Source: CAMBRF01 sp964404035 (GTDB lineage Bacteria > Verrucomicrobiota > Kiritimatiellia > CAIKKV01 > CAITUY01). Taken from it: a DNA stretch of 8,280 nt. Shown one piece after another: positions 1 through 5,609 of the stretch. The notes beneath the pieces were generated by a model. The model was not told the DNA's origin. It saw only the letters and a program-made list of their open reading frames with translations, and ran no database searches. The stretch lies in contig CAYOIT010000191.1 in NCBI GenBank assembly GCA_964404035.1, positions 1 to 8,280 on the forward strand. The letters are read 5' to 3'. The stretch's first letter is position 1; every line of letters starts with the position of its first letter. A program made the position numbers and the translations under genes.

Positions 1-1283
1 ACCTGCAGACCGGACTCGCTCCAGCCGCAGCCGAGGATGATGCCGCCGTCGGGCGCGAAATTGGCGTAACCCGCGTGGTACGTCGAATGATCCTTCCTGT
101 CGCTCGACCGGCCATTGTTGAAGACCAGCCCCTTGTAGATCATGCGGGCGTTGCTTTCGGCGGTGCGCACCTCGTACTTGCCGGGCGGGATTTCCTTGCC
201 CTGCCAGTCGCGGGCGGGCAGCCAGAACGGGTATTTTCCTTTGCGCAGCGGCAGGTTTTGGAACAGGTAGTTGACCAGCACGCCGTCCGACGTGTAAAGC
301 CCGGCGCTCACGACGGCCTCCGCCTGGGTGACGGCGAACGTGCCGGCAGCGGGCGTGGCTAGGGCGGGAATGGCCTCCTGAACCGCGCCGAGATCAATCC
401 CGTCCCGGCGGGCGTTGCCCAGAACGTCCATGACAGGGGCCTTGATTGCGCCCAGCAGGGCCGTGCCAAAGCCCGTCGTCGGGGCGCGACCGGGGGCCCA
501 GGTCAGCCGGGTGGCGGGCGCGAACAGGCCCTCCTCCGGCTTGGCGAAGGCAATGACCTCCTGCAGCGAGTGCGCATCCTGCACCGCGAGATCACGCCAG
601 CCCTGCACGGAGATTGATCCCGGATGTCCGGGAATCTTACCGATGAAGTTCGCCAGGTAGAGATTATAGTCCAGCCGCAACCCCTCGTTGCCGTCCAGGT
701 AGACACCCGTGGCGCTGTTGGCGATGACGTTGTTGAACGCCGCCGTATCCTTCGTGCCGATGAGACTGAGGCCGAGCGAGTTGTTGTTGTAGAACGTGTT
801 GTTCACCACACAGGCACCGGTACCGCCGGCACCGGCCAGCCCTGTGCGGTTGGCGAAGAGGATGCTGTTCTCCAGGCGGAAACAATCCGCGCCGTTGAGG
901 ACCACGCCGGTCATGCACTTCTCGATGCGGACGCCTGAAACCAGAACATCAGCCGCCTGCTTGACGCTGATGCCGTTGCCGGGGGCGTGGCGGACGGTCA
1001 GGTTACGGATTTCGCAGCCTTGGGCCGCCTGGAGACCATCAGTGCCCTTGGAAGCGTCGAGGATGGTTTGCTGGTAGCCGGCGCCGCTGAGTTTGACGCC
1101 TGCGGGCAGTTTGACATCGGCCATCTCGAACTGGCCTGCGGGCAACACAACCGCGCTATTGGTGGGTGCCTGCTCGATTTTGGCCTTCCAGCGCGCCCCA
1201 TCGGAGGCAGGATCGGCCCGAAGGGCGCTGGTGGTCAGAATAAGGGTGAATAAGGTCGTGATTGTTTTCTTTGTCATCGTCAT
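1..1283 (-). CDS. Secreted right-handed beta-helix protein with FlgD-Ig-like domain (C-terminus beyond window)
   Basis: The frame stays open from the start to the left edge, giving 427 residues without a stop. I chose the ATG at 1281-1283 because a GGAG lies nine bases upstream; an in-frame ATG at 1296-1298 has only an AAGGA thirteen bases away. Residues 1-23 form a signal peptide (KK, hydrophobic stretch, cleavage near ALRA/DP). Residues about 28-300 are beta-helix-like, with short Asn/Gly-rich strand repeats such as VVNNTFYNNN (159-168) and the closing motif GNARRDGIDLGAV (289-301) typical of these proteins. Residues about 317-390 resemble a FlgD-type Ig domain (GLYTSDGVLV, PPGKYEVRTAE). 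The last visible residues look like the start of a beta-propeller. This architecture is known from PVC-group extracellular proteins. No lyase or hydrolase catalytic residues could be assigned, so an enzymatic role in polysaccharide breakdown is only inferred from the neighbours. The start lies 46 bases after the stop of the Asp-box gene, so co-transcription is likely. Confidence 0.85.
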   Translation of the reverse strand, partial: MTMTKKTITTLFTLILTTSALRADPASDGARWKAKIEQAPTNSAVVLPAGQFEMADVKLPAGVKLSGAGYQQTILDASKGTDGLQAAQGCEIRNLTVRHAPGNGISVKQAADVLVSGVRIEKCMTGVVLNGADCFRLENSILFANRTGLAGAGGTGACVVNNTFYNNNSLGLSLIGTKDTAAFNNVIANSATGVYLDGNEGLRLDYNLYLANFIGKIPGHPGSISVQGWRDLAVQDAHSLQEVIAFAKPEEGLFAPATRLTWAPGRAPTTGFGTALLGAIKAPVMDVLGNARRDGIDLGAVQEAIPALATPAAGTFAVTQAEAVVSAGLYTSDGVLVNYLFQNLPLRKGKYPFWLPARDWQGKEIPPGKYEVRTAESNARMIYKGLVFNNGRSSDRKDHSTYHAGYANFAPDGGIILGCGWSESGLQ

Positions 1284-1292
1284 CTGTGTTGT

Positions 1293-1296
1293 CTCC
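1293..1296 (-). promoter_or_regulatory. Ribosome binding site of the beta-helix gene
   Basis: The minus strand reads GGAG nine bases before the ATG at 1281-1283. It overlaps the alternative upstream ATG (1296-1298), which argues that the downstream ATG is the real start. Confidence 0.5.
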
Positions 1297-1329
1297 ATGT
1301 TGTTGTCAAAATCCTTCAGTATCCTAACG

Positions 1330-2592
1330 CTATCTCGTGCTGGAGTCATCGGCCGAGGCGGCCGTTCCGGCGGACAGCTCCTGCTCGCCCGGCAAGGAGC
1401 TCAGTTCGTCCAGTCGCAACCGCAGGTGGAGCATGACGGCTTTCTTGTAATCGAGGAATATATGCAGTTCGTCGCCATCGACGACCACATCGGCATAGCC
1501 CACCTCGACCCAGGCATTGTCGAGTCCGCCGTAGGGCGCCACATCGGCAACCAGAAAACGGGGTTCCGACCACGTCGTGCCGGAATCGTGCGAGACCTGG
1601 CACCACAGCGACTGCCGGTCGGGAAAACGGTGATTCCAATCCGGATCGCTCGCTTTGGCGCGATGCGTGAGCGCCAGCAGGTGGCCCGGTGCATCGAGCG
1701 TGAAGATCATCGGCGGCGCATCCGGGTGGACCAGTTCCGTCGGCGCTGTCGCCGACCAGGTGCGGCCATCATCCGCGCTGCGGGAGACCCAGACCCGCCC
1801 GGTCTGCGACCGCGTATAGATCGCCGCGCTCCCATTGCCGAGGTCGACGACTTCGCCTTCCAGGACCCGTCGTTGTCCCGGGCTGTTGAGACCATGGGGC
1901 CGCGCTCCGGGCAGCAGCTCCCAGCTCTGCCCCTGATCCTCGCTGCGCAACACATACTGGGTGTCGGTCCGTTGGCCATCGCTGACCTGAATCGTGTAGG
2001 TGCCCAACAGCCAGGTGCCAGTCGCCAGCTCGCACCACTGCATGTGACAGACGCCCTTGTAGTCCGGGTCATTCACCGGCCGGATCCGCATTGGCCCCGA
2101 CCAAGTCCGGCCGCCATCGTCTGACGAGCGCAATCCCACCGGCCCGTTATGCGGCTGCTCCAATTCTTCGAACGGCGCCTCCATGGCCGCACTGTAAATG
2201 CGGGACGAACCGCGCGGGCTCAGCGGATTCCAGGCGTGCTGGTTGTAAGGCACCTGCCACGGCTCGACCGGCGCGCTCCAGGTGCGCCCGCCGTCCGCCG
2301 ACCGTAGCGCCACCATCCGGTTGACCTTCTCCAGCTTCCCCCAGGTGTGAGCCGTCCCCACCGGAAAGATAACCAGCAGATCGCCTTCACCCGTCTTGAC
2401 GGCCCGCGGCGCCTCACAGAAGGGCTCTGCGGCGGATGACCAGAGCACCTGCGTGCCAATGCCCTGGCTCACCCAGATAGCTGGCTCCTCGAGGCGACAA
2501 ATGCCGGCGGGCGGCTGGTCGGGCGCATAGGCTCGTGTGCCAAGACGAACGGGGATTGTTTCGACGACTGGCAGTTGTATGTCTGCATTCAT
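1330..2592 (-). CDS. Cytoplasmic Asp-box (BNR repeat, sialidase-like) protein
   Basis: This is a 420-residue protein with five Asp-box motifs (S-x-D-x-G-x-x-W type): residues 98-105 SADGGRTW, 157-164 SDDGGRTW, 217-224 SEDQGQSW, 272-279 SADDGRTW and 334-341 SHDSGTTW. Five such boxes spread over the length indicate a six-bladed beta-propeller of the sialidase superfamily. There is no signal peptide, so it should act in the cytoplasm, unlike most bacterial sialidases. I do not find a clear FRIP motif or a convincing arginine triad, so true sialidase (GH33) activity is not supported; it may be another glycosidase or a sugar-binding propeller. The start ATG lies inside the ATGA overlap with the transporter stop and has no visible Shine-Dalgarno, which suggests translation is coupled to the upstream gene. 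The C-terminal ~20 residues are low-complexity (Ser/Ala/Asp) and probably disordered. Confidence 0.85.
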   Translation of the reverse strand: MNADIQLPVVETIPVRLGTRAYAPDQPPAGICRLEEPAIWVSQGIGTQVLWSSAAEPFCEAPRAVKTGEGDLLVIFPVGTAHTWGKLEKVNRMVALRSADGGRTWSAPVEPWQVPYNQHAWNPLSPRGSSRIYSAAMEAPFEELEQPHNGPVGLRSSDDGGRTWSGPMRIRPVNDPDYKGVCHMQWCELATGTWLLGTYTIQVSDGQRTDTQYVLRSEDQGQSWELLPGARPHGLNSPGQRRVLEGEVVDLGNGSAAIYTRSQTGRVWVSRSADDGRTWSATAPTELVHPDAPPMIFTLDAPGHLLALTHRAKASDPDWNHRFPDRQSLWCQVSHDSGTTWSEPRFLVADVAPYGGLDNAWVEVGYADVVVDGDELHIFLDYKKAVMLHLRLRLDELSSLPGEQELSAGTAASADDSSTR

Positions 2593-3641
2593 GACGGGAC
2601 CGTTTCTGTTGTTGGTGTTTTCTGTTTCTCAATATCTGTCGCTGCGACGGGTATAGGTGACGGGACGAGTGGCTGTTGATGCCAAAGGGTCAGGCCCACC
2701 GATCCCATGAGGATGGTGACACCGCCGGCAATCTGGAGGCTGGTGGGAGCGGCATGTCCAAAGGCCAACCCCAATAGCAAGACCGCGATCGGACGCAAGG
2801 CGTCAAAGGGCGCCCCGCGGGCCACCCCGACCAGTTGATAGGCCCGGTAGAGCAGCAACATGCCGAGGACGCTACAGGCCAGAGCGCTCAGCACCGCGTA
2901 ACCGAACGTGCCGAACCGCGTCAGTTGCCACTGGCCCGTCCCCAGCAGCAGCAGGGTTGTCCAAACAACACTCAGGCCCGTCATCATGCATATGGCGACC
3001 GGGAGGGGTGAGTCGGTGGCGATGTGTTTCACGAGAAGTTGCTTGCCCGCCACGACACCGCACGCCATGGTCGTCAAGACCAGTGCACCTGAGGCGAGGC
3101 TGCCACCCCGGTAGCTGTAGAGAAAAGCGCCGCCCACCAGCAACGCAATGCAACCGGCTTCCCGACCGCTCAACCGCTCGCCGAGGGCACACCCACTGAT
3201 AACGAGAAAGGCCAGCGTCAGGTTCATCAGAAAGGCCGTTGTTTCGGGCCCGTAGCGTTGGACGCTGACATTGACGAGCCAGGCGCCCAGCGTAGCGAAC
3301 AGCGACGCCACCAGCACTAGCCGGGGGGAGGCGCGGAAACAGGTTCGCAGCGAATCGCCGCACACCAGGTGCATGGCGCCAGCGGTCCAGCCCAAACGTC
3401 GCCAACACCAGCCCAGGAGCAGGAACATCGCAAACGTGCTCACGAGCACGATCAACGCAACGGTCAGCGGCGTACTGTCAATCAGTGCGGTTTTGGTGGT
3501 ATGAACCCCGATCGCATTGAAGATGACCGAGAGGAAGAGCAGGAGATACCCGCGACGCGAGACTTTGGCACGGGAAATCTGTCCTTCTGTTTCGGAAAGC
3601 ATGTTTGGGCGGGGCTCAGGCATGGTCTTGATCCTGGTCAC
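2589..3641 (-). CDS. DMT-superfamily (EamA-type) transporter
   Basis: This 350-residue membrane protein has ten hydrophobic segments (about residues 32-50, 59-77, 107-126, 133-151, 161-175, 182-201, 213-235, 247-266, 284-297, 302-319), the 5+5 pattern of EamA/DMT carriers. The end of the fourth segment, ISGCALGERLS, carries the LGE-R signature typical of the first EamA repeat; the equivalent place in the second repeat reads LAFGHAAP and lacks the Glu. I chose the GTG at 3639-3641 because GGAGGAGGG lies just upstream at ideal spacing. An ATG at 3621-3623 (six residues shorter) and one at 3696-3698 (19 longer) are in frame with weaker signals. The C-terminal ~28 residues are a soluble Pro/Thr-rich tail. 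The stop overlaps the start of the Asp-box gene by four bases (ATGA). Family members move metabolites, sugars or amino acids, often outward; here the context suggests a sugar or sugar derivative, but substrate and direction are unknown. Confidence 0.9.
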   Translation of the reverse strand: MTRIKTMPEPRPNMLSETEGQISRAKVSRRGYLLLFLSVIFNAIGVHTTKTALIDSTPLTVALIVLVSTFAMFLLLGWCWRRLGWTAGAMHLVCGDSLRTCFRASPRLVLVASLFATLGAWLVNVSVQRYGPETTAFLMNLTLAFLVISGCALGERLSGREAGCIALLVGGAFLYSYRGGSLASGALVLTTMACGVVAGKQLLVKHIATDSPLPVAICMMTGLSVVWTTLLLLGTGQWQLTRFGTFGYAVLSALACSVLGMLLLYRAYQLVGVARGAPFDALRPIAVLLLGLAFGHAAPTSLQIAGGVTILMGSVGLTLWHQQPLVPSPIPVAATDIEKQKTPTTETVPS

Positions 3642-3643
3642 TT

Positions 3644-3652
3644 CCCTCCTCC
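3644..3652 (-). promoter_or_regulatory. Strong ribosome binding site favouring a GTG start for the transporter
   Basis: The minus strand reads GGAGGAGGG, with its GGAGG core six bases before the GTG at 3639-3641. It is the best Shine-Dalgarno match in this part of the window and places the transporter start downstream of the longest open frame. Confidence 0.65.
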
Positions 3653-3724
3653 ACCCAACAGCCCACCCCCTTTCGTCAATTGATAGTTTCATGGTCATAA
3701 TGTCTTTTCACCACGCTCCATCTT

Positions 3725-3778
3725 CTGGAGGGCGCGAATCCCTTCGCGCCGCGGCGGCAAGGGATTGCCGCCCTCCAG
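3725..3778. repeat. 54-base double-hairpin palindrome (REP/BIME-like)
   Basis: CTGGAG (3725-3730) and CTCCAG (3773-3778) close the element. Inside are two 20-base hairpins: GGCGCGAA-TCCC-TTCGCGCC (3731-3750) and GGCGGCAA-GGGA-TTGCCGCC (3753-3772), each with a perfect 8-bp stem and a 4-base loop. The loops TCCC and GGGA are complementary. The whole element can also fold as one 20-bp stem with two mismatches (3725-3744 with 3759-3778). It lies 28 bases past the stop of the GH-A gene, a usual place for REP-like elements. It lacks a U-tract, so it is not a classical terminator but could slow transcription or protect an mRNA 3' end. Confidence 0.85.
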
Positions 3779-3806
3779 GTGCTTCGCGCCTACTGCCGCT
3801 CTTCCG

Positions 3807-5135
3807 TCACCCCGGCGCTGTCGAACTCAGGATGGACACACTGTTCGCTTCGCACGAGAGATCGAGGCCCGCCGAGAGGTCGCAGGGCAGAGCGTCCAAC
3901 GCGGCGGGGAATCCATCCTGGCCGGTCTTGGCGGAGGTCCTGCTGAACACGTAGCGGTTCAGGACCAGCCGGGAACCGCCGGCAACACGCAGGCGCACGG
4001 CTTTCGCCGCATCGGCCCGGTTCACGATGCAAAAAGACCAGGCTCGCGCTTCCGGTTCATAAGCCGCCAGAACCCGCACGTCGGGATCTGAGGACCGAAC
4101 CTGCACGATGCGCGAGCCGGGGCGAAAACAGCGGCACAGCAGCGCCCAGGGATAGAACCACGGTTTTAGCGCCAACCCTTCGCTCCGGTTCTTCCACATG
4201 CCATTGCAGAAACCCACGTGTGAGTTGTCATCCAACATCCACGCCACCACCGTCCACGAGCCGGCATTGGCGGCCTGGACGGCAAAATCGCTGATGAAAA
4301 TTCCCAGGCGCGGTTCCTCATTGAGCGGATTGCCGGCGGAGCCGCAGCCTTCGACCCAGAAGCCGGCCTCACCCACGACGAGCGGCTTGGTCTGCGCCTG
4401 CGCATCGTGGGCGCGCGCGTAGTTCCATTCTTCCCGGCACCAGTGGTACATCGCCCCCGCCCGGACCGATGCTTCATCGGTGTAGTGATGGACGTCGTAG
4501 CCGCCGAGAATATCTTGGAGTTGATCAACGGCCCGGGTGTGCCAGTCGGGCCCGCCGGAATGATCCGAGCCGAGCAGCTTGACTCTGCCGGCGAGTCCGT
4601 GGTCGCGGAACGCGGCGGCGACGTTTTCCACGCCCGCCTTCCACCGATGCCAGTCCTTGACCTCCTGGTTGGGCTCGTTGCCAAAAATGAAGTAGCGGAT
4701 GCAGGTGTAGCCCTTCGTGTTGAGCAGGTGATCCAGGTAGGTCGCAATAATGGCGGCGTACCTCGGATCGTCGACACGGTTCACATCGGGCGGCGTCAAC
4801 CATCCCGACTCGATCCCCCAGTCGGTGAGCAGGACCGTGGTCCCAAGGCGTTGGCAGACGTCCAGGTGCCGGTAGAGGGCCAGCATCTGGGGGGCATCCC
4901 AGTCATACCGGCCATCCCCCAGATAGCACCATTTGCATTGCATCATGATCCGGGCCACCGGCAGCCGCATCCATTCCACCCGTTTGCGAATGACGGCGAA
5001 ATCCGAATCCGTGACGCCCGAGGCGTTGTAACCGTTGGAATCCCACTCGACACCGAACCCCAGAAAATTCGGACAGACGACGGATGATTGATCCACCTCG
5101 ACCGCTACAGCGTTTTCTTCACTCATTTCAGACAT
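3807..5135 (-). CDS. Cytoplasmic clan GH-A glycoside hydrolase (GH39/GH5/GH30-like)
   Basis: This 442-residue protein looks like a retaining (beta/alpha)8-barrel glycosidase. Residues 149-157, IFGNEPNQE, hold the Asn-Glu pair at the end of strand 4 typical of clan GH-A, with E154 as likely acid/base. Residues 252-258, PLVVGEA, hold the likely nucleophile E256, about 100 residues later as expected for the clan. HHY at 216-218 fits the conserved His/Tyr between them. Early barrel motifs include FLGFGVEWD (24-32). From about residue 335 a beta-sandwich-like C-terminal domain follows, as in GH39 and GH30. There is no signal peptide, so it should act on imported oligosaccharides or glycosides. The ATG at 5133-5135 is preceded by AAGGAG at nine bases; the open frame extends 11 residues further but without a comparable signal. 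The exact GH family and the substrate cannot be decided by eye. Confidence 0.85.
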   Translation of the reverse strand: MSEMSEENAVAVEVDQSSVVCPNFLGFGVEWDSNGYNASGVTDSDFAVIRKRVEWMRLPVARIMMQCKWCYLGDGRYDWDAPQMLALYRHLDVCQRLGTTVLLTDWGIESGWLTPPDVNRVDDPRYAAIIATYLDHLLNTKGYTCIRYFIFGNEPNQEVKDWHRWKAGVENVAAAFRDHGLAGRVKLLGSDHSGGPDWHTRAVDQLQDILGGYDVHHYTDEASVRAGAMYHWCREEWNYARAHDAQAQTKPLVVGEAGFWVEGCGSAGNPLNEEPRLGIFISDFAVQAANAGSWTVVAWMLDDNSHVGFCNGMWKNRSEGLALKPWFYPWALLCRCFRPGSRIVQVRSSDPDVRVLAAYEPEARAWSFCIVNRADAAKAVRLRVAGGSRLVLNRYVFSRTSAKTGQDGFPAALDALPCDLSAGLDLSCEANSVSILSSTAPG

Positions 5136-5144
5136 CAACTTATT

Positions 5145-5150
5145 CTCCTT
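5145..5150 (-). promoter_or_regulatory. Ribosome binding site of the GH-A gene
   Basis: The minus strand reads AAGGAG, nine bases before the ATG at 5133-5135. It fixes the start 11 codons inside the longest open frame. It lies just downstream, in the sense of transcription, of the first hairpin of the repeat array, so that hairpin would be in the 5' leader of the mRNA. Confidence 0.7.
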
Positions 5151-5158
5151 AAACAGTA

Positions 5159-5182
5159 CGGCGGGCACTACGCTGCCCGCCG
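5159..5182. repeat. P1 hairpin, copy 1
   Basis: CGGCGGGCA (5159-5167) pairs perfectly with TGCCCGCCG (5174-5182) over 9 bp around the 6-base loop CTACGC. A second copy with the same stem but another loop lies at 5494-5517. On the minus strand it falls a few bases upstream of the GH-A ribosome binding site. Confidence 0.85.
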
Positions 5183-5301
5183 CTCACCACGTTCGCCTCA
5201 CCAACCGCCTCTCGCATCGTCCAATGCCGGGCGAGATACCGCCCGGCCTACCCCGCACCGTGCTCTGCTCTGGTGCGGGGCCTACTCCAGTACGGCGGGC
5301 A
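5176..5301. repeat. Imperfect direct repeat, copy A (P2 and P3 hairpins)
   Basis: This pairs with copy B at 5381-5502. The core 5221-5286 (66 bases) matches copy B at 63 of 66 positions, and all three differences are in one 6-base loop. It holds hairpin P2, GCCGGGCG (5226-5233) with CGCCCGGC (5240-5247), loop AGATAC, and hairpin P3, CCCCGCACC (5251-5259) with GGTGCGGGG (5272-5280), a 9-bp stem with a 12-base loop. Outside the core the copies diverge by substitutions and small gaps. Confidence 0.85.
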
Positions 5302-5380
5302 CTCTTGTCACGCCGTCATGTCCGCCGTAGCCTCGGCGAAGGAGGAAGTGCCCGCTCTGGGGCACGAAGGCGGAACCTTG

Positions 5381-5502
5381 CCCGCCGCTAAACACCCGTG
5401 CCTCATCAACCACGCCTGCATGCGCCAATGCCGGGCGACGTAGCGCCCGGCCTACCCCGCACCGTGCTCTGCTCTGGTGCGGGGCCTACTGTACGGCGGG
5501 CA
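5381..5502. repeat. Imperfect direct repeat, copy B (P2 and P3 hairpins)
   Basis: The core at 5425-5490 repeats copy A. P2 is GCCGGGCG (5430-5437) with CGCCCGGC (5444-5451) and loop ACGTAG; P3 is CCCCGCACC (5455-5463) with GGTGCGGGG (5476-5484) and the same 12-base loop as in copy A. After the core, copy B lacks the four bases CCAG present in copy A before the shared TACGGCGGGCA. Confidence 0.85.
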
Positions 5503-5517
5503 GTACCTTGCCCGCCG
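5494..5517. repeat. P1 hairpin, copy 2
   Basis: CGGCGGGCA (5494-5502) pairs with TGCCCGCCG (5509-5517), the same 9-bp stem as at 5159-5182, but the 6-base loop is GTACCT instead of CTACGC. Confidence 0.85.
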
Positions 5518-5523
5518 CGGCTC

Positions 5524-5555
5524 GCGAGGACGCTCGCCCTCCAAGTACTTCGCGC
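5524..5555. repeat. Partial relative of the 3725-3778 palindrome
   Basis: GCGAG-GACG-CTCGC (5524-5537) is a small hairpin with a 4-base loop. It is followed by CCCTCCAAGTACTTCGCGC (5537-5555), which matches 17 of 19 bases at 3771-3789, the end and flank of the complete double palindrome. This looks like a second, truncated or variant member of the same family. Confidence 0.6.
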
Positions 5556-5604
5556 ACTGCTCACTGCTAACTGCCTACTGCTCACTGCTCTCTGCTCACT
5601 GCCC
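5556..5604. repeat. Heptamer tandem repeat, 7 x 7 bases
   Basis: There are seven head-to-tail units of consensus ACTGCTC: ACTGCTC, ACTGCTA, ACTGCCT, ACTGCTC, ACTGCTC, TCTGCTC, ACTGCCC. The 7-base period is unbroken and not a multiple of three. The array ends five bases before the stop codon (5610-5612) of the secreted-protein gene, so it lies immediately 3' of that gene. Change in copy number by slippage is possible. Confidence 0.85.
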
Positions 5605-5609
5605 GCCGC

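Larger units (their letters stand above)
3642..3806. other. Intergenic gap between GH-A gene and transporter
   Basis: This 165-base gap holds the 54-base double palindrome (3725-3778), its trailing sequence (3779-3806), and about 80 bases leading to the transporter. I see no convincing -35/-10 promoter pair. The transporter could be read through from the GH-A gene or have its own start that I cannot recognise. Confidence 0.6.
5136..5609. repeat. Hairpin-repeat-filled intergenic region
   Basis: This 474-base stretch has no credible gene and is nearly all structured repeat. From left to right: the GH-A ribosome binding site; a P1 hairpin (5159-5182); repeat copy A (5176-5301); a divergent middle part (5302-5380) with TACGGCGG/CCGCCGTA arms (5291-5298 with 5322-5329) and a GTGCCC/GGGCAC hairpin (5348-5365); repeat copy B (5381-5502); a second P1 hairpin (5494-5517); a partial small palindrome (5524-5555); and a heptamer tandem repeat (5556-5604). 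It separates the secreted-protein genes from the carbohydrate cluster, and any promoter for the latter must lie within it. None is recognisable. Confidence 0.85.

Noticed and set aside
1093..2124. 343-codon open frame on the plus strand
   Set aside because: It is antisense to the Asp-box and beta-helix genes, whose motifs are clear on the other strand; its protein is Arg/Pro-rich with no recognisable domain.
3696..3698. ATG giving the longest transporter frame
   Set aside because: The 19 extra residues are Trp/Arg-rich and unlike a transporter N-terminus, and the strong GGAGGAGGG lies inside this stretch, in front of the GTG at 3639-3641.
3725..3778. Intrinsic terminator of the GH-A gene
   Set aside because: The stem is strong but no run of T follows on the minus strand, and the double-hairpin symmetry fits a REP-like element better. 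Some terminating effect is still possible.
4407..5087. 226-codon open frame on the plus strand
   Set aside because: It is antisense to the catalytic core of the GH-A hydrolase and has no feature of its own.
5176..5502. Possible CRISPR array
   Set aside because: There are only two long repeats, they contain several hairpins, and they are separated by repeat-like rather than spacer-like DNA. No cas gene is nearby.
5136..5609. Promoter or riboswitch in the long intergenic region
   Set aside because: The hairpins are repeated palindromes rather than a known aptamer layout, and no -35/-10 pair could be identified in the GC-rich repeats.
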